Notes under the pieces: generated by a model
Seen by the model: only the letters and a program-made list of their open reading frames with translations
The model's database searches: none
What the model was told of the DNA's origin: nothing
Assembly (NCBI RefSeq): GCF_000420025.1
Contig: NZ_ATUD01000010.1
Span: 103,808 to 167,807 of the forward strand
From: Patulibacter americanus DSM 16676
GTDB lineage: Bacteria; Actinomycetota; Thermoleophilia; Solirubrobacterales; Solirubrobacteraceae
Direction: 5' to 3'
Length of the DNA stretch: 64,000 bases
Translations under genes and position numbers: made by a program
Shown here: positions 16,978 through 27,160 of the stretch, piece after piece
Position numbering within the stretch: position 1 is the first letter of the stretch
Layout of the letters: each line of letters opens with the position of its first letter

Positions 16978-18293
16978 GCAACCACCTTCTCTTCGAGAAC
17001 ATCGACGAGCCCGGCCTCAACACGCTCGACGTCTACCGGGCCCGCGGCGGCTACGCCATGGCCGAGCAGGCGCTCGCGATGGCCCGCGACTCCATCATCA
17101 CGGCGCTGAAGGACTCCGGCCTGCGCGGCCGTGGCGGCGCCGGCTTCCCGACGGGCCTGAAGGCGTCCTTCATCCCGCAGGGCAAGATGGACAAGTACCT
17201 CGTCTGCAACGCGGACGAGTCCGAGCCGGGCACCTTCAAGGATCGCGAGCTGATCCAGAAGAACCCGCACTCGCTCATCGAGGGCATGATCATCGCCGCC
17301 TACGCGGTCGGCGCGAACAAGTCCTTCATCTTCATCCGCGGCGAGTACCAGCAGCAGGCGGAGATCCTCGAGGCGGCGATCGCGGAGGCCAAGGAGGCCG
17401 GGCTGCTCGGCCCGAACGTCCTCGGCCGCGGCGTCGAGCTCGACATGTGGGTCCACCGCGGCGCCGGCGCCTACATCTGCGGCGAGGAGACGGGCCTCCT
17501 CGACGCGCTCGAGGGCCGTCGCGGCAACCCGCGCCTCAAGCCGCCGTTCCCGGCGAACCAGGGTCTCTACCAGGGCCCCACCCTGCTCAACAACGTCGAG
17601 ACGCTGACGGCGATCACCTACATCCTCAAGGTGGGCGCCGAGGCGTACTCCGCGATGGGCGTGGAGAAGTCCTCCGGCACGAAGCTGATCTCCGTCTCGG
17701 GCAACGTCAAGCGCCCGGGCAACTACGAGATCGAGCTCGGCATGACCGGGCGCGACATCATCTACGGCCTGGCCGGCGGCATCGAGGACGACCGCGAGGT
17801 CCTCCTCTGGTTCCCGGGTGGCTCGAGCTCCCCCGTCCTGACGAAGGACGACCTCGACACCCCGTACGACTACGACTCGCTCGCGGGCGCGGGGACGATG
17901 CTCGGCTCCGGCGCGATCATCGTGGCCGACGACCGCAACTCCGTCGTCGACATCGCCGTGAAGACGGCGAGCTTCTACAAGCACGAGAGCTGCGGCAAGT
18001 GCACGCCGTGCCGCGAGGGCACGAGCTGGACCACGAAGCTGCTCAAGCGCATCCAGTCCGGCGAGGCCACGCCGATGGACCTCGACGTCATCGACTCGGT
18101 CTGCGACCAGATCCAGGGCAACTGCCTCTGCGTGCTGGGCGACGCCATGGCGATGCCGGTGTCCTCCATGGTCCGCAAGTTCCGCCCGCAGTTCGAGGCG
18201 CACATCGAGTCCGCCCGCATCGCGAACGAGCAGCGCCTGTTGGCCGAGCTCGACGAGCAGGAGCCCGTCCTGCAGGGGATCGGGGCCCTCTGA
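16974..18293 (+). CDS. nuoF: NADH-quinone oxidoreductase subunit F
   Basis: The NADH- and FMN-binding subunit where electrons enter complex I. The 439 residues include the nucleotide/FMN motifs GRGGAGFPTG and CNADESEPGTFKDR, the segment GAGAYICGEETGLLDALEGRRG, and the N3 [4Fe-4S] ligands starting at Cys340 in CGKCTPCREG, with a fourth Cys about 40 residues later. Length is normal. The ATG shares ATGA with the nuoE stop, and the gene overlaps nuoG by three bases (TGATG). Confidence 0.98.
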   Translation: MSNHLLFENIDEPGLNTLDVYRARGGYAMAEQALAMARDSIITALKDSGLRGRGGAGFPTGLKASFIPQGKMDKYLVCNADESEPGTFKDRELIQKNPHSLIEGMIIAAYAVGANKSFIFIRGEYQQQAEILEAAIAEAKEAGLLGPNVLGRGVELDMWVHRGAGAYICGEETGLLDALEGRRGNPRLKPPFPANQGLYQGPTLLNNVETLTAITYILKVGAEAYSAMGVEKSSGTKLISVSGNVKRPGNYEIELGMTGRDIIYGLAGGIEDDREVLLWFPGGSSSPVLTKDDLDTPYDYDSLAGAGTMLGSGAIIVADDRNSVVDIAVKTASFYKHESCGKCTPCREGTSWTTKLLKRIQSGEATPMDLDVIDSVCDQIQGNCLCVLGDAMAMPVSSMVRKFRPQFEAHIESARIANEQRLLAELDEQEPVLQGIGAL

Positions 18294-20809
18294 TGCCGCG
18301 CCCCGAGATCGAGACGATCAACTTCACGGTCGACGGCCGCGAGGTCGAGGCGCCCGCCGGCACCCTGCTGGCCGACGCCGCGAAGCTCGCCGACGTCGAC
18401 ATCCCCGTCTTCTGTTACGAGCCCAAGCTCGGCGCGCCCGTCGGCGCCTGCCGCATGTGCCTCGTCGAGGTCGAGGGCATCCCGAAGCTCCAGACCGCAT
18501 GCTCCACGCCGGTCCGCGACGGGATGGTCGTCAACACGGAGACCCCGCGCGTGAAGGCGGCGCAGGAGTCCGTCGTCGAGTTCCTGCTGCTGAACCACCC
18601 GCTCGACTGCCCGGTCTGCGACAAGGGCGGCGAGTGCCCGCTGCAGGACATCTCCTTCGGCTGGGGCCGCGGCGCGAGCCGCTTCGCCGAGCCGAAGCGG
18701 CACTTCCAGAAGCCGGTCGAGCTCTCGCCGCTGATCGCGATCGACCGCGAGCGGTGCATCCTCTGCTACCGCTGCGTGCGCTTCTCGCAGGAGGTCTCCG
18801 AGGACTACCAGCTCGTCCTCCACGACCGTGGCGCGGACACCTTCGTCGGCACGTTCGACGGCCACCCCTACGTGGCCCCGTTCTCCGGCAACATCATGGA
18901 GCTCTGCCCCGTCGGCGCGCTGACGAGCCAGGCCTACCGCTTCCGCGCCCGCCCGTGGGACGTCGAGCAGTCCGGCTCGGTCTGCACGCTCTGCCCGGGC
19001 CAGTGCAACGTGAGCTACACCGTGCGCGACGACCGCGTCGTGCGCGTGCTGTCCCGCGAGAACCAGGACGTCGACGACGGCTGGCTCTGCGACCGCGGCC
19101 GCTTCGCGTACCAGTCGACGTACGCCGACGAGCGCCTGCGGACCCCGCTGGTGCGCCAGGACGGCGAGCTCGTCCCGGTCTCCTACGACGCCGCCCTGCG
19201 CCGCGCGTCCGAGATCCTGGTGAACGCCGAGCAGCGCGTCGGCGCGCTCGTCGGCGGCTCGACCTCGAACGAGGAGGGCTGGCTGCTGCGCCGTCTGATG
19301 ACGGAGGCGATCGGCTCCCGCGACTTCGACTCGCGTCCCGCCGGTGCCGTGTCCGCGGGCCTGCAGGCGGCGCTCGACGCCCCCGAGGCCCAGGCGACGG
19401 TCGAGGACCTCGAGTGGGCGCACGCCGTGCTCGTGCTCGACACGGAGCCGGTCGACGACATGCCGGTGCTCGACCTGCGCCTGCGCAAGGGCATCCGCCG
19501 CCACGGCGTCCGCCTGGCCGTCGCGACGAGCCGCCCCTCGGCGCTCGACCCGAACGCCGAGATCTCCGTCCGGTTCGCGCCGGGCGCGGGGGAGGCCTTC
19601 GTCTGCGCGCTCGACGCCGCCATCGGTGGCGTCGGCGACGTCGGCGGGCTCAGCCGCGCCGCCGGCGCGGACCCGCAGGCCGTCGAGGCCCTGGGTCGCA
19701 TGCTGCGCGAGGCCGGCGAGGACGTCGTCGTGCTGTGGGGCGAGCGCCTCACGCACGCCGCCGACCCGGCCCGCTCCGCCAACGCGGCCCGTGCGCTCCT
19801 GAAGGCCTCGGGCCGCCTCGGGCTGCTCGACGGCCGCAAGGGCTCCGGCCTGCTGCAGGTCCCGACGGTCTCCAACGCGCGCGGCCTGCGCGAGCTCGGC
19901 GTCCTGCCGAACGTCGGCCCGGGGTACTCCGAGCCGGCCGCCGTCGGCCGCTCGTCCCGCGAGATCGCGGCCGCGGCCGCCGCAGGCGAGATCGCGGCGC
20001 TGCACCTGCTGCACGTCGACCCCGTCGCGTCCTTCGACGACCGGGCCCTGTGGTCCCGGGCGCTCGGCCGCGCCTCCGGCGTGATCGCCCACGCGGCGTT
20101 CCTCACGGAGGGCGTCCGCGAGCACGCCGACGTGATCTTCCCCGCCGAGGCGAGCGCCGAGAAGGAGGGCACCGTCACGCACCCCGACGGCCGCCTGCAG
20201 CGCCTGCGTCCCGCGGTCGGCAAGCCCGCGGGCGCGCTGCCCGGCTGGCAGGTGCTGGCGCAGCTGTTCACCGCGCTCGGCGGCCGCTCGACGGCGCTCA
20301 CCGCGATGATGGTCACGACGGAGCTCGCCGAGGCGGTCCCGTTCTACGCGGGCATCACGCACGACGAGATCGGCGGCCTGGGCGTGCGCTGGCAGGACCG
20401 CGACGCCGCCGCGGCCTTCCCCGCCGGCGACTCCGGACCGTTCTCGCTCGAGGCTCCCGCCGAGGCGGTCTCGCCCAACGGCGCCCTGCGCCTGGGCAGC
20501 TTCCGCTCCGTGTGGGCGTCCCCCGAGGTCGCCCACGCACCGGCGCTGAAGTTCCTGGCGCCGAAGCAGCGCGCCGAGCTGAACCCGGAGGACGCCGCCG
20601 AGCGCGGCATCCGCCACGGCCAGCGCGTTCGCGTGTCGGTGAGCGGCGCGGCCGCCACCCCGTCGACCGTCGAGGCCACGGCGCACCTGCGCTCGACCTC
20701 GCCGCGCGGCAGCGTGTTCCTCGAGACCGGCCTCGGCGCGCAGAGCGCCACGGCCCTGACCCCGGACGAGACGACCGTCCCCGCGATGGTCACGGTGGAG
20801 AGCGCATGA
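18293..20809 (+). CDS. nuoG: NADH-quinone oxidoreductase subunit G
   Basis: Largest peripheral subunit, 838 residues. The N-terminal ferredoxin-like part has the [2Fe-2S] ligands ([10 protein letters not shown] and neighbouring Cys), the [18 protein letters not shown] segment with the N5-type His, and the [15 protein letters not shown] cluster ligands. CTLCPGQCN followed by WLCDRGRF supplies the four Cys of the extra N7 cluster that only some bacteria keep. The rest is a molybdopterin-oxidoreductase-like domain without evident Mo ligands and a short C-terminal barrel ([17 protein letters not shown]). It overlaps both neighbours. Confidence 0.97.
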   Translation: MPRPEIETINFTVDGREVEAPAGTLLADAAKLADVDIPVFCYEPKLGAPVGACRMCLVEVEGIPKLQTACSTPVRDGMVVNTETPRVKAAQESVVEFLLLNHPLDCPVCDKGGECPLQDISFGWGRGASRFAEPKRHFQKPVELSPLIAIDRERCILCYRCVRFSQEVSEDYQLVLHDRGADTFVGTFDGHPYVAPFSGNIMELCPVGALTSQAYRFRARPWDVEQSGSVCTLCPGQCNVSYTVRDDRVVRVLSRENQDVDDGWLCDRGRFAYQSTYADERLRTPLVRQDGELVPVSYDAALRRASEILVNAEQRVGALVGGSTSNEEGWLLRRLMTEAIGSRDFDSRPAGAVSAGLQAALDAPEAQATVEDLEWAHAVLVLDTEPVDDMPVLDLRLRKGIRRHGVRLAVATSRPSALDPNAEISVRFAPGAGEAFVCALDAAIGGVGDVGGLSRAAGADPQAVEALGRMLREAGEDVVVLWGERLTHAADPARSANAARALLKASGRLGLLDGRKGSGLLQVPTVSNARGLRELGVLPNVGPGYSEPAAVGRSSREIAAAAAAGEIAALHLLHVDPVASFDDRALWSRALGRASGVIAHAAFLTEGVREHADVIFPAEASAEKEGTVTHPDGRLQRLRPAVGKPAGALPGWQVLAQLFTALGGRSTALTAMMVTTELAEAVPFYAGITHDEIGGLGVRWQDRDAAAAFPAGDSGPFSLEAPAEAVSPNGALRLGSFRSVWASPEVAHAPALKFLAPKQRAELNPEDAAERGIRHGQRVRVSVSGAAATPSTVEATAHLRSTSPRGSVFLETGLGAQSATALTPDETTVPAMVTVESA

Positions 20810-21858
20810 CGCAGCTCACGGAGGCCACCACGGTGCTCAGCGCGATCAACGCGTACGAGCCGTGGTACGTCCAGATCATCAAGACGCTGATCATCTTCGT
20901 GATCGGCTTCTCCCTCGTCCCGCTCGCCCTGCTCTACGAGCGCAAGCTGCTCGGCCGGTTCCAGAACCGTCCAGGCCCCAACCGGGTCGGCATCTACGGC
21001 TCCCTGCAGCCCATGGCCGACATCGGCAAGCTGCTCTTCAAGGAGCAGTTCAAGCCGCGCGGGGCCATCGGCTGGCTCTTCGTCCTCTCGCCGCTGATCG
21101 CCATGGTCTCGGCGCTCGCGACGTTCATGCTCGTCCCGTTCTCGGGCGCGCCGCAGGACATCCTCGGCACGGACGTCGGGCTGTACGGCCTCGACTCCGA
21201 CATCGGCCTGCTGCTCTTCTTCGCGCTGTCGGCGATCGGGGCCTACGGCGTGCTGCTCGGCGGCTGGTCGTCCGCGTCGAAGTACTCCTTCCTCGGCGCG
21301 ATGCGCGCCGCCGCCCAGCTCATCTCGTACGAGGCGTCGCAGGCGCTGGCCCTGCTCGGTGTCGTCATGACCGCCGGCAGCCTCTCGCTGTCGGAGATCG
21401 TCGACCAGCAGGGGGACCAGGGCATCTGGTTCCTCGTCCCGCAGATCGTCGGCGCGTTCATCTTCTTCGTCGCGACGCTGGCCGAGATCAACCGCACGCC
21501 GTTCGACCTCCTCGAGGCCGACTCCGAGCTCGTCGCCGGGTTCATGACGGAGTACGGCGGCGGCCGCTTCGCCCTCTACTACGTGGCGGAGTACGTGCAC
21601 CTGATCATGGCGGGCGCCATGTTCTCGACGCTCTTCCTGGGCGGGTGGCACATCCCGTTCTGGCAGGACGCCCCCGGGTTCCTCGACCCGTTCGTCGTGC
21701 TCGCCAAGACCGTCGTCATGGTCAGCATCATCATCTGGATCCGCGCCACGCTCCCGCGCGTGCGCTACGACCAGCTCATGTCCTTCGGGTGGAAGATCCT
21801 CCTCCCCCTCGCCACCCTCAACGCCCTCGTGACCGCGATCGTCCTCGTGGCGTTCTAG
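20806..21858 (+). CDS. nuoH: NADH-quinone oxidoreductase subunit H
   Basis: Eight-helix membrane subunit (350 residues) that forms the quinone tunnel with NuoB and NuoD. Typical stretches are [19 protein letters not shown], the conserved acidic loop [20 protein letters not shown] followed by TEYGG, and [20 protein letters not shown] near the end. ATGA overlap with the nuoG stop. The acidic loop reads DLLEAD where many bacteria have DLPEAE, a modest variation. Confidence 0.97.
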   Translation: MTQLTEATTVLSAINAYEPWYVQIIKTLIIFVIGFSLVPLALLYERKLLGRFQNRPGPNRVGIYGSLQPMADIGKLLFKEQFKPRGAIGWLFVLSPLIAMVSALATFMLVPFSGAPQDILGTDVGLYGLDSDIGLLLFFALSAIGAYGVLLGGWSSASKYSFLGAMRAAAQLISYEASQALALLGVVMTAGSLSLSEIVDQQGDQGIWFLVPQIVGAFIFFVATLAEINRTPFDLLEADSELVAGFMTEYGGGRFALYYVAEYVHLIMAGAMFSTLFLGGWHIPFWQDAPGFLDPFVVLAKTVVMVSIIIWIRATLPRVRYDQLMSFGWKILLPLATLNALVTAIVLVAF

Positions 21859-21881
21859 GTCGGAAGTCGGAGGCAACACTC

Positions 21882-22415
21882 ATGCCCTGGAACCCCGAAA
21901 GCGACGTCGTCGCGGTCGATCGCGGTCCCGAGCCCGGTGGGCTCGGCGGCGCGTACCGCGTGTTCGGCGAGACGCTACGTGGCCTGAAGACCTCGTTCGG
22001 GCGTGTCGTCGAAGGCACGCGCACCGTCGAGTACCCCGAGGAGAAGGTCCCGGTCTACCCGCGCTGGCGCGGCCGGCACAAGCTCCACAAGTTCGAGGAC
22101 ACCGGCCTGGAGAAGTGCGTCGGCTGCTCGCTGTGCGCCGCCGCGTGCCCCGCGGACTGCATCCGCGTCGTCGCCGCCGAGAACACCCCGATGGACCGGG
22201 TGTCCGGCGGCGAGCGCTACGCGGCGGTCTACGAGATCAACATGAGCCGCTGCATCTTCTGCGGCTACTGCGAGATCGCCTGCCCGTTCGACGCGATCAC
22301 CATGGGCTCGGACTTCGAGCTCGCGGACTACAACCGCTCCGACCTCATCTTCACCAAGGAGATGCTGCTCGCCGAGCCGCCCGTCCGCACCCCGCTCCGG
22401 GCGGAGGGCGAGTAG
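21882..22415 (+). CDS. nuoI: NADH-quinone oxidoreductase subunit I
   Basis: TYKY-type ferredoxin subunit (177 residues) with two [4Fe-4S] clusters, N6a and N6b. Ligand sets are Cys79/82/85/89 in [12 protein letters not shown] and Cys124/127/130/134 in [12 protein letters not shown]. It is one of the few operon members not overlapping its upstream gene: the 23-base gap carries GGAGG at the right distance from the ATG. The N-terminus ([12 protein letters not shown]) would lie on the membrane surface, as in other NuoI. Confidence 0.97.
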   Translation: MPWNPESDVVAVDRGPEPGGLGGAYRVFGETLRGLKTSFGRVVEGTRTVEYPEEKVPVYPRWRGRHKLHKFEDTGLEKCVGCSLCAAACPADCIRVVAAENTPMDRVSGGERYAAVYEINMSRCIFCGYCEIACPFDAITMGSDFELADYNRSDLIFTKEMLLAEPPVRTPLRAEGE

Positions 22416-22417
22416 CC

Positions 22418-23125
22418 GTGGACGAGATCCTCTTCTTCGTCGCAGGGATCGCGGCGATCGTCGCGGCGGCCGGCACCGTGCTGCTGCGCAACCCGTTCTA
22501 CGCGGTCCTGTCGCTCGTGGTGCACCTGCTGTCGCTGTCGCTGCTCTTCCTGCTGCTCTACGCGCAGTTCGTCGCCGTGGTCCAGGTCATGGTCTACGTC
22601 GGCGCGGTGATGGTGCTCTACGTCTTCGTCAACGCGTACGTCGGCGGGAGCGAGGAGCCTCGCGGCGGCTCGGCGCCGACGCTCAAGATGTTCTCCTACG
22701 CCATCGCCGTCACCCTGGCGGTGACGATCGGCATCGCGGTGCTCGGCACGGGCCTCAAGGCCATCGACGGCGCCGGCCCCGAGAACATCCCGGCCTCCTT
22801 CGGCTCGCCCGCCAACATCGGCGAGCTCCTGCTGACGAAGTTCCTGCTGCCCTTCGAGGCCGCGTCCTTCCTGCTGCTCGTCGCCGCCATCGGCGCCGTT
22901 GTGCTGGCGCGTCGCCGGCGCGGCGTCCTCACGGGCGAGGAGCGCATCGTCTCGGCCATGGACGTCCTCGCCCCTGCGGGCACCGGGTCCATGCGCGAGG
23001 GCGTGGGTGCGATCAACCCCAACCCGGGCGCCCGCAGCGTCCGGATCGCTCCGTCGACCGGCGCGGGTGCGCCCGGCGAGAGCGCGGATCCGCCCGCCCG
23101 GGACACCACGGAGGGGACGCGATGA
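22418..23125 (+). CDS. nuoJ: NADH-quinone oxidoreductase subunit J
   Basis: Five-helix membrane subunit of complex I, 235 residues. Helix 3 contains VVQVMVYVGAVMVLYVFV, the conserved region whose pi-bulge helps couple quinone reduction to proton pumping. After the last helix (LPFEAASFLLLVAAIGAVVLARR) comes a hydrophilic tail of about 60 residues rich in Pro, Ala and Gly, longer than in E. coli. GTG start two bases after the nuoI stop; the end overlaps nuoK (ATGA). Confidence 0.95.
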   Translation: MDEILFFVAGIAAIVAAAGTVLLRNPFYAVLSLVVHLLSLSLLFLLLYAQFVAVVQVMVYVGAVMVLYVFVNAYVGGSEEPRGGSAPTLKMFSYAIAVTLAVTIGIAVLGTGLKAIDGAGPENIPASFGSPANIGELLLTKFLLPFEAASFLLLVAAIGAVVLARRRRGVLTGEERIVSAMDVLAPAGTGSMREGVGAINPNPGARSVRIAPSTGAGAPGESADPPARDTTEGTR

Positions 23126-23421
23126 GCACCGGTTGGTATCTGGCGGTCTCCGCCATCGTCTTCGCCATCGGCGCCGGCGGCGTCACGACGCGGCGCAACC
23201 CGCTGCTCGTGCTCGTCTGCCTCGAGCTGATGCTCAACGCCGGCAACCTGGCGATCGTCGCGTTCGCCCGCATGCACGGCGCCACCGAGGGGCACGTCTT
23301 CGCCCTCGTCGTCATGGTCGTCGCCGCTGCCGAGGTCGTCGTCGGCCTGGGCATCGTCGTCGCCCTCTACCGCAACCGCGTCGCCGTCGACGTGGACGAG
23401 CTCCGGGAGCTGCACGGATGA
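23122..23421 (+). CDS. nuoK: NADH-quinone oxidoreductase subunit K
   Basis: Small three-helix antiporter-like subunit (99 residues, the usual size). The two conserved membrane glutamates are present: one in VCLELMLNAGNLAIVAF and one in VMVVAAAEVVVGLGIVVALYR. The loop FARMHGATEGHVFAL joins helices 2 and 3 as in the family. Overlaps nuoJ before and nuoL after. Confidence 0.97.
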   Translation: MSTGWYLAVSAIVFAIGAGGVTTRRNPLLVLVCLELMLNAGNLAIVAFARMHGATEGHVFALVVMVVAAAEVVVGLGIVVALYRNRVAVDVDELRELHG

Positions 23422-25451
23422 GTCCTGCCGAGGCAGCCTGGATCGTTCTTCTCCTCCCGCTCCTGGGCGCCGTCGTCCTGGGGCTGGGCTTCCGCGTCTG
23501 GCGCGGGATAACCGCCGGCATCATCGGCACCGCCGCCGTCGGCCTGGCGTTCGTCTTCACCCTCATCACGCTCTTCGGCCTGCTGGGCCGGGACGAGGAG
23601 GGCACGCGGCAGATCGCGTCCTCGCTCTACGACTACGTGTCGGTGGGCGGGGTGGACGTGAAGATGGAGATCCTCGTCGATCCCCTCTCCGTCGTGATGC
23701 TCCTGGTGGTGACCGGCGTCTCGACGCTGATCCACCTCTACTCCATCGCGTACATGCGCGGGGACGCGGGCTACACGCGGTTCTTCGCGTACCTGAACTT
23801 CTTCGTCTTCTCGATGCTGGTGCTGGTCCTGGCCGGCAACTTCGTCCTGCTCATCGTGGGCTGGGGCTTCGTCGGCGCGGCGTCGTACATGCTCATCTCC
23901 TTCTGGTACCGGCGCACGTCGGCCACGAAGGCGGGCATCAAGGCGTTCGTCATCAACGTGGTCGGCGACGTCGGCCTCGTGCTCGGCGTGATCCTGCTCC
24001 TGAAGGAGACGAACTCCGTCGACTTCCTCGACACGTTCCACTCGGCGAAGGAGACCTTCGGCGAGGACGGTTCGGGCAGCCTGACCGCCGCGCTGCTCCT
24101 GATCATGGTCGGCGCCTTCGCGAAGTCCGCGCAGATGCCGCTGCACACCTGGCTGCCGGACGCCATGGAGGGCCCGACCCCGGTCTCCTCCCTGATCCAC
24201 GCGGCCACGATGGTGACCGCGGGCGTGTACCTCATCGCCCGCCTGCACCCGCTGATGGAGCTGTCGCCCACGGCGCAGACCGTCGGCGCGATCATCGGCT
24301 GCGCCACGCTCCTGGTGGCGGGCACGATCGGCCTGGTCCAGACGGACCTCAAGCGCGTCATCGCCTACTCGACGATGTCCCAGATCGGCTACATGATCAT
24401 GGGCGTCTCGGCCGGTGCCTACGTCGCCGGCATGTTCCACCTGATGACGCACGCCTTCTTCAAGGCGCTGCTCTTCATGGCGGCCGGTTCGCTGATCTCC
24501 GCGATGGCGGGCGAGCAGAACATGAACAAGATGGGCGGCTTCCGCAAGGCGATGCCGTTCACGTTCCTGGCGTTCGTCATCGGCGGCCTCGCGCTCTCGG
24601 GCATCCCGCCCTTCTCCGGCTTCTTCTCGAAGGACGAGATCCTGGCCGGGGTGGCCTCCGAGGGCGGCTGGCACTGGATCCTCTGGGGCGCCGGCATCTT
24701 CGGCGCGTTCCTGACCGCGGTCTACACGTGGCGCATGATCTTCCGCGCCTTCTGGGGGCCGCCGGTCCCCGAGGCGAAGGAGCTCGAGGAGGGCCACCTC
24801 CACCACGCCGCGGAGCACCGCAACCCGGCCACGGGCGAGATCGAGGACACCGGTGTCGGCTTCCCCGGCCCGGAGCACCACATCGCCGAGCGCGCCCCCG
24901 CGATGCGCATGGCGATGAGCGTGCTGGCCGTGCTCGCCGTCGTCGGCGGCATCCTCGGCATCCCGCACGTCTTCACCCCGCTGGAGCACTTCCTCGAGCC
25001 CGTCTTCGAGGAGGCCCACGCGCTGCACCACGTCGACACGTCGATCACCGTGCTCGGCCTGATCGTCGGCTCGCTCGCGGGCATCGCGGGCATCGCGGTC
25101 GCCTACGTGATCTGGGCGAAGCCCACGACGCGCGGCGAGGCCTCCACCGCGATCTCGTCGGGGTGGCAGCGGCGCTTCGCGCCGGTCCACCGCCTGTTCG
25201 TCAACAAGTGGTACTTCGACGAGATCATCGACCTGCTCATCGTGCGGCCCGTCCGCGGCTTCGGCCGCTGGGCACACGACGGCTTCGAGCGCCTCGTCAT
25301 CGGCGGCGCCATCGTCGGCGGGACCACGGGGGCCGTGCGCGGCGCCTCGGCGGTCGTCCGGCGGCTGCAGTCGGGCTACCTGCGGACGTACTCCGCGGTG
25401 GTCCTCACCGGCGCCGCCGTCCTGGTCATCTACTTCCTCACCCAGAGCTGA
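23418..25451 (+). CDS. nuoL: NADH-quinone oxidoreductase subunit L, TM5 glutamate replaced by glycine
   Basis: Distal antiporter-like proton-pumping subunit with a long lateral helix, 677 residues. Kept features: GDVGLVLGVILLLKE (the Asp equal to E. coli Asp178), GAFAKSAQMPLHTWLPDAMEGPTPVSSLIHAATMVTAGVYL (TM7 Lys and TM8 His), DLKRVIAYSTMSQIGYM and FFSKDEIL (TM12 Lys). Missing: in TM5 the family reads GWEGVGxxSYLLI but here GWGFVGAASYMLI, so Gly150 stands where the key glutamate (E. coli Glu144) is expected. The codon at 23865 is GGC. The C-terminal helical arm is intact. Confidence 0.96.
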   Translation: MSPAEAAWIVLLLPLLGAVVLGLGFRVWRGITAGIIGTAAVGLAFVFTLITLFGLLGRDEEGTRQIASSLYDYVSVGGVDVKMEILVDPLSVVMLLVVTGVSTLIHLYSIAYMRGDAGYTRFFAYLNFFVFSMLVLVLAGNFVLLIVGWGFVGAASYMLISFWYRRTSATKAGIKAFVINVVGDVGLVLGVILLLKETNSVDFLDTFHSAKETFGEDGSGSLTAALLLIMVGAFAKSAQMPLHTWLPDAMEGPTPVSSLIHAATMVTAGVYLIARLHPLMELSPTAQTVGAIIGCATLLVAGTIGLVQTDLKRVIAYSTMSQIGYMIMGVSAGAYVAGMFHLMTHAFFKALLFMAAGSLISAMAGEQNMNKMGGFRKAMPFTFLAFVIGGLALSGIPPFSGFFSKDEILAGVASEGGWHWILWGAGIFGAFLTAVYTWRMIFRAFWGPPVPEAKELEEGHLHHAAEHRNPATGEIEDTGVGFPGPEHHIAERAPAMRMAMSVLAVLAVVGGILGIPHVFTPLEHFLEPVFEEAHALHHVDTSITVLGLIVGSLAGIAGIAVAYVIWAKPTTRGEASTAISSGWQRRFAPVHRLFVNKWYFDEIIDLLIVRPVRGFGRWAHDGFERLVIGGAIVGGTTGAVRGASAVVRRLQSGYLRTYSAVVLTGAAVLVIYFLTQS

Positions 25452-25456
25452 GGCCC

Positions 25457-27160
25457 ATGTACCACCTGTCTGTCCTGCTCTGGCTCCCCGCGGCCTTCGC
25501 CGTCCTCGGACTGCTCGTCCCCTCGCGCACCACGCGCTGGGTGGCGGTCGTCGGGGCGCTCCTCACGCTGGCCCTCTCCGTCGTGCTCGTCCTGGACTTC
25601 GAGGCCACCGGCCCCGCGCTCCAGCACGTCACGGACGCGACGTGGATCAGCGCGCTGGGCGTGCGCTACGAGCTCGCGCTCACCGGCCTGAACATGTGGC
25701 TCGCGCTGCTGGCCACCGTCGGCTTCGCGTTCTCCATCGTCTGGGCGGCGATGACGCCGCTCGGCGTCGACCGCCGCGCGAAGCACGTCTTCTTCCACCT
25801 CGGCATCGCCCAGTCGGCCGTGCTCGGCGCGCTCCTCGCGCAGGACCTGATCCTGTTCGTGGCGTTCTTCGACCTGATGCTGATCCCGTTCTTCTTCCTG
25901 ACGGCGCAGTTCGGGAACGGCGATCGGGTGCCCGCGACGATCAAGATGATCGTCTACACCCTCGTCGGCTCGCTCCTGATGCTCGTCGCGGCGATCGCCG
26001 TCGGCGTGCTCGCCACGCCGCCCGGGGCCGAGGTCTCCTACAACATCCAGGAGATCGCGCAGCGCGGCGTGCCGGAGGGCTCGCAGGGCTGGCTCTTCGC
26101 CTGCTTCGCGGCCGCCTTCCTCGTGAAGATGCCGCAGTTCCCGATCCACGGCTGGCTGGCCGACGGCTACAAGGCGATGCCGCTGCCGGTGCTCGCCGTG
26201 TTCTCCGGCGTGCTCTCGAAGGTGGCCGTCTACGGCTTCCTGCAGATCGCCATCCCGCTGCTGCCCCAGGGCACGGCGGACCTCCGCTGGGTCGTCCTGA
26301 TCATCGCGGTCGTCTCCATCCTCTACGCGTCGACCGTCGCGCTGACGACGTTCAACGCGCGGATGGTGCTCGCGTACTCGTCCGTGGCGCAGCTCGGCTT
26401 CATCACGCTCGGCGTCATGAGCCTGCGCCCCGACGGCGCGGCCGGCGCGCTGCTGCAGTCCGTCAACCACGGGGTCGCCGTCTTCGGCGCGTTCCTCGCG
26501 GTGGCGATCCTCGGGCACCGCACGGGCTCTGAGGATCTCCGCGACATGGGTGGCGCGGCCACGAAGGCCCCGGTCTTCGCGGTGCTGTTCGTCGTCGTCA
26601 CCTACGCGGTCCTGGCGATGCCGGGCACCGCGAACTTCGTCGGCGAGTTCCTGATCCTCCGCGGCACGTGGGAGGGCTCCGCGCCCGCCCTGGCGATCGT
26701 CGCCTCGATCGGCGTCGCGCTGGCCGCCGTCTACGCGCTGCGGCTCTTCATCCGCTCGTCGCACAACCGCGTCGGCCCGGTCATCCAGCCGCGTGAGGGC
26801 GCCCGCTGGGAGCTCGCGCTCCTCGCGGTGCCCGTCCTGCTGATCATCGCCCTGGCGGTGCACCCGCAGCAGACCGTCGAAGCCGCCGACCAGGCCGCGA
26901 CCCGGTCCGTCCTGTCGGCGGCCGCCGCGGTCTCGCCCGACCGTGCCCGCGACATCCTGGCCGACGACCCGTCGGCCCAGGCCGCCGCCGAGGCCGCGCA
27001 GTCCGCCGCCGGCGGAACCGGGGCCGCGGGTGGCGCAGGCGGTGCCGGCGCGGCCGGGGGCGCGGACGCCTCCGGTGCCGCGGGCGCCGAGACCGCAATC
27101 GACCCCGCCACCGGCCAGCCGGTGGACCAGACCGCCCAGACCGAGGGAGCCGGCCGATGA
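25457..27160 (+). CDS. nuoM: NADH-quinone oxidoreductase subunit M, divergent, with Gly/Ala-rich tail
   Basis: Antiporter-like membrane subunit of 567 residues. TM7 Lys (AFLVKMPQFPIHGWL), TM8-region Lys (VLSKVAVYGFLQI) and TM12 Glu (NFVGEFLILRG) are kept. The TM5 acidic residue is Asp139 (FFDLMLIPFFFL) instead of Glu, and the usual WLPDAHxxAPTxGSV segment is replaced by WLADGYKAMPLPVLAVFSG. After the last helix, about 85 residues form a soluble Ala/Gly/Asp tail. It starts 5 bases after nuoL and shares ATGA with nuoN. Confidence 0.95.
   Translation: MYHLSVLLWLPAAFAVLGLLVPSRTTRWVAVVGALLTLALSVVLVLDFEATGPALQHVTDATWISALGVRYELALTGLNMWLALLATVGFAFSIVWAAMTPLGVDRRAKHVFFHLGIAQSAVLGALLAQDLILFVAFFDLMLIPFFFLTAQFGNGDRVPATIKMIVYTLVGSLLMLVAAIAVGVLATPPGAEVSYNIQEIAQRGVPEGSQGWLFACFAAAFLVKMPQFPIHGWLADGYKAMPLPVLAVFSGVLSKVAVYGFLQIAIPLLPQGTADLRWVVLIIAVVSILYASTVALTTFNARMVLAYSSVAQLGFITLGVMSLRPDGAAGALLQSVNHGVAVFGAFLAVAILGHRTGSEDLRDMGGAATKAPVFAVLFVVVTYAVLAMPGTANFVGEFLILRGTWEGSAPALAIVASIGVALAAVYALRLFIRSSHNRVGPVIQPREGARWELALLAVPVLLIIALAVHPQQTVEAADQAATRSVLSAAAAVSPDRARDILADDPSAQAAAEAAQSAAGGTGAAGGAGGAGAAGGADASGAAGAETAIDPATGQPVDQTAQTEGAGR

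Noticed and set aside
17975..20686. Long antisense open frame of about 900 codons opposite nuoG
   Set aside because: High-GC codon bias leaves few stops in the complementary frame; the product is Arg/Gly/Ala low complexity and nuoG with all its Cys ligands is certain.
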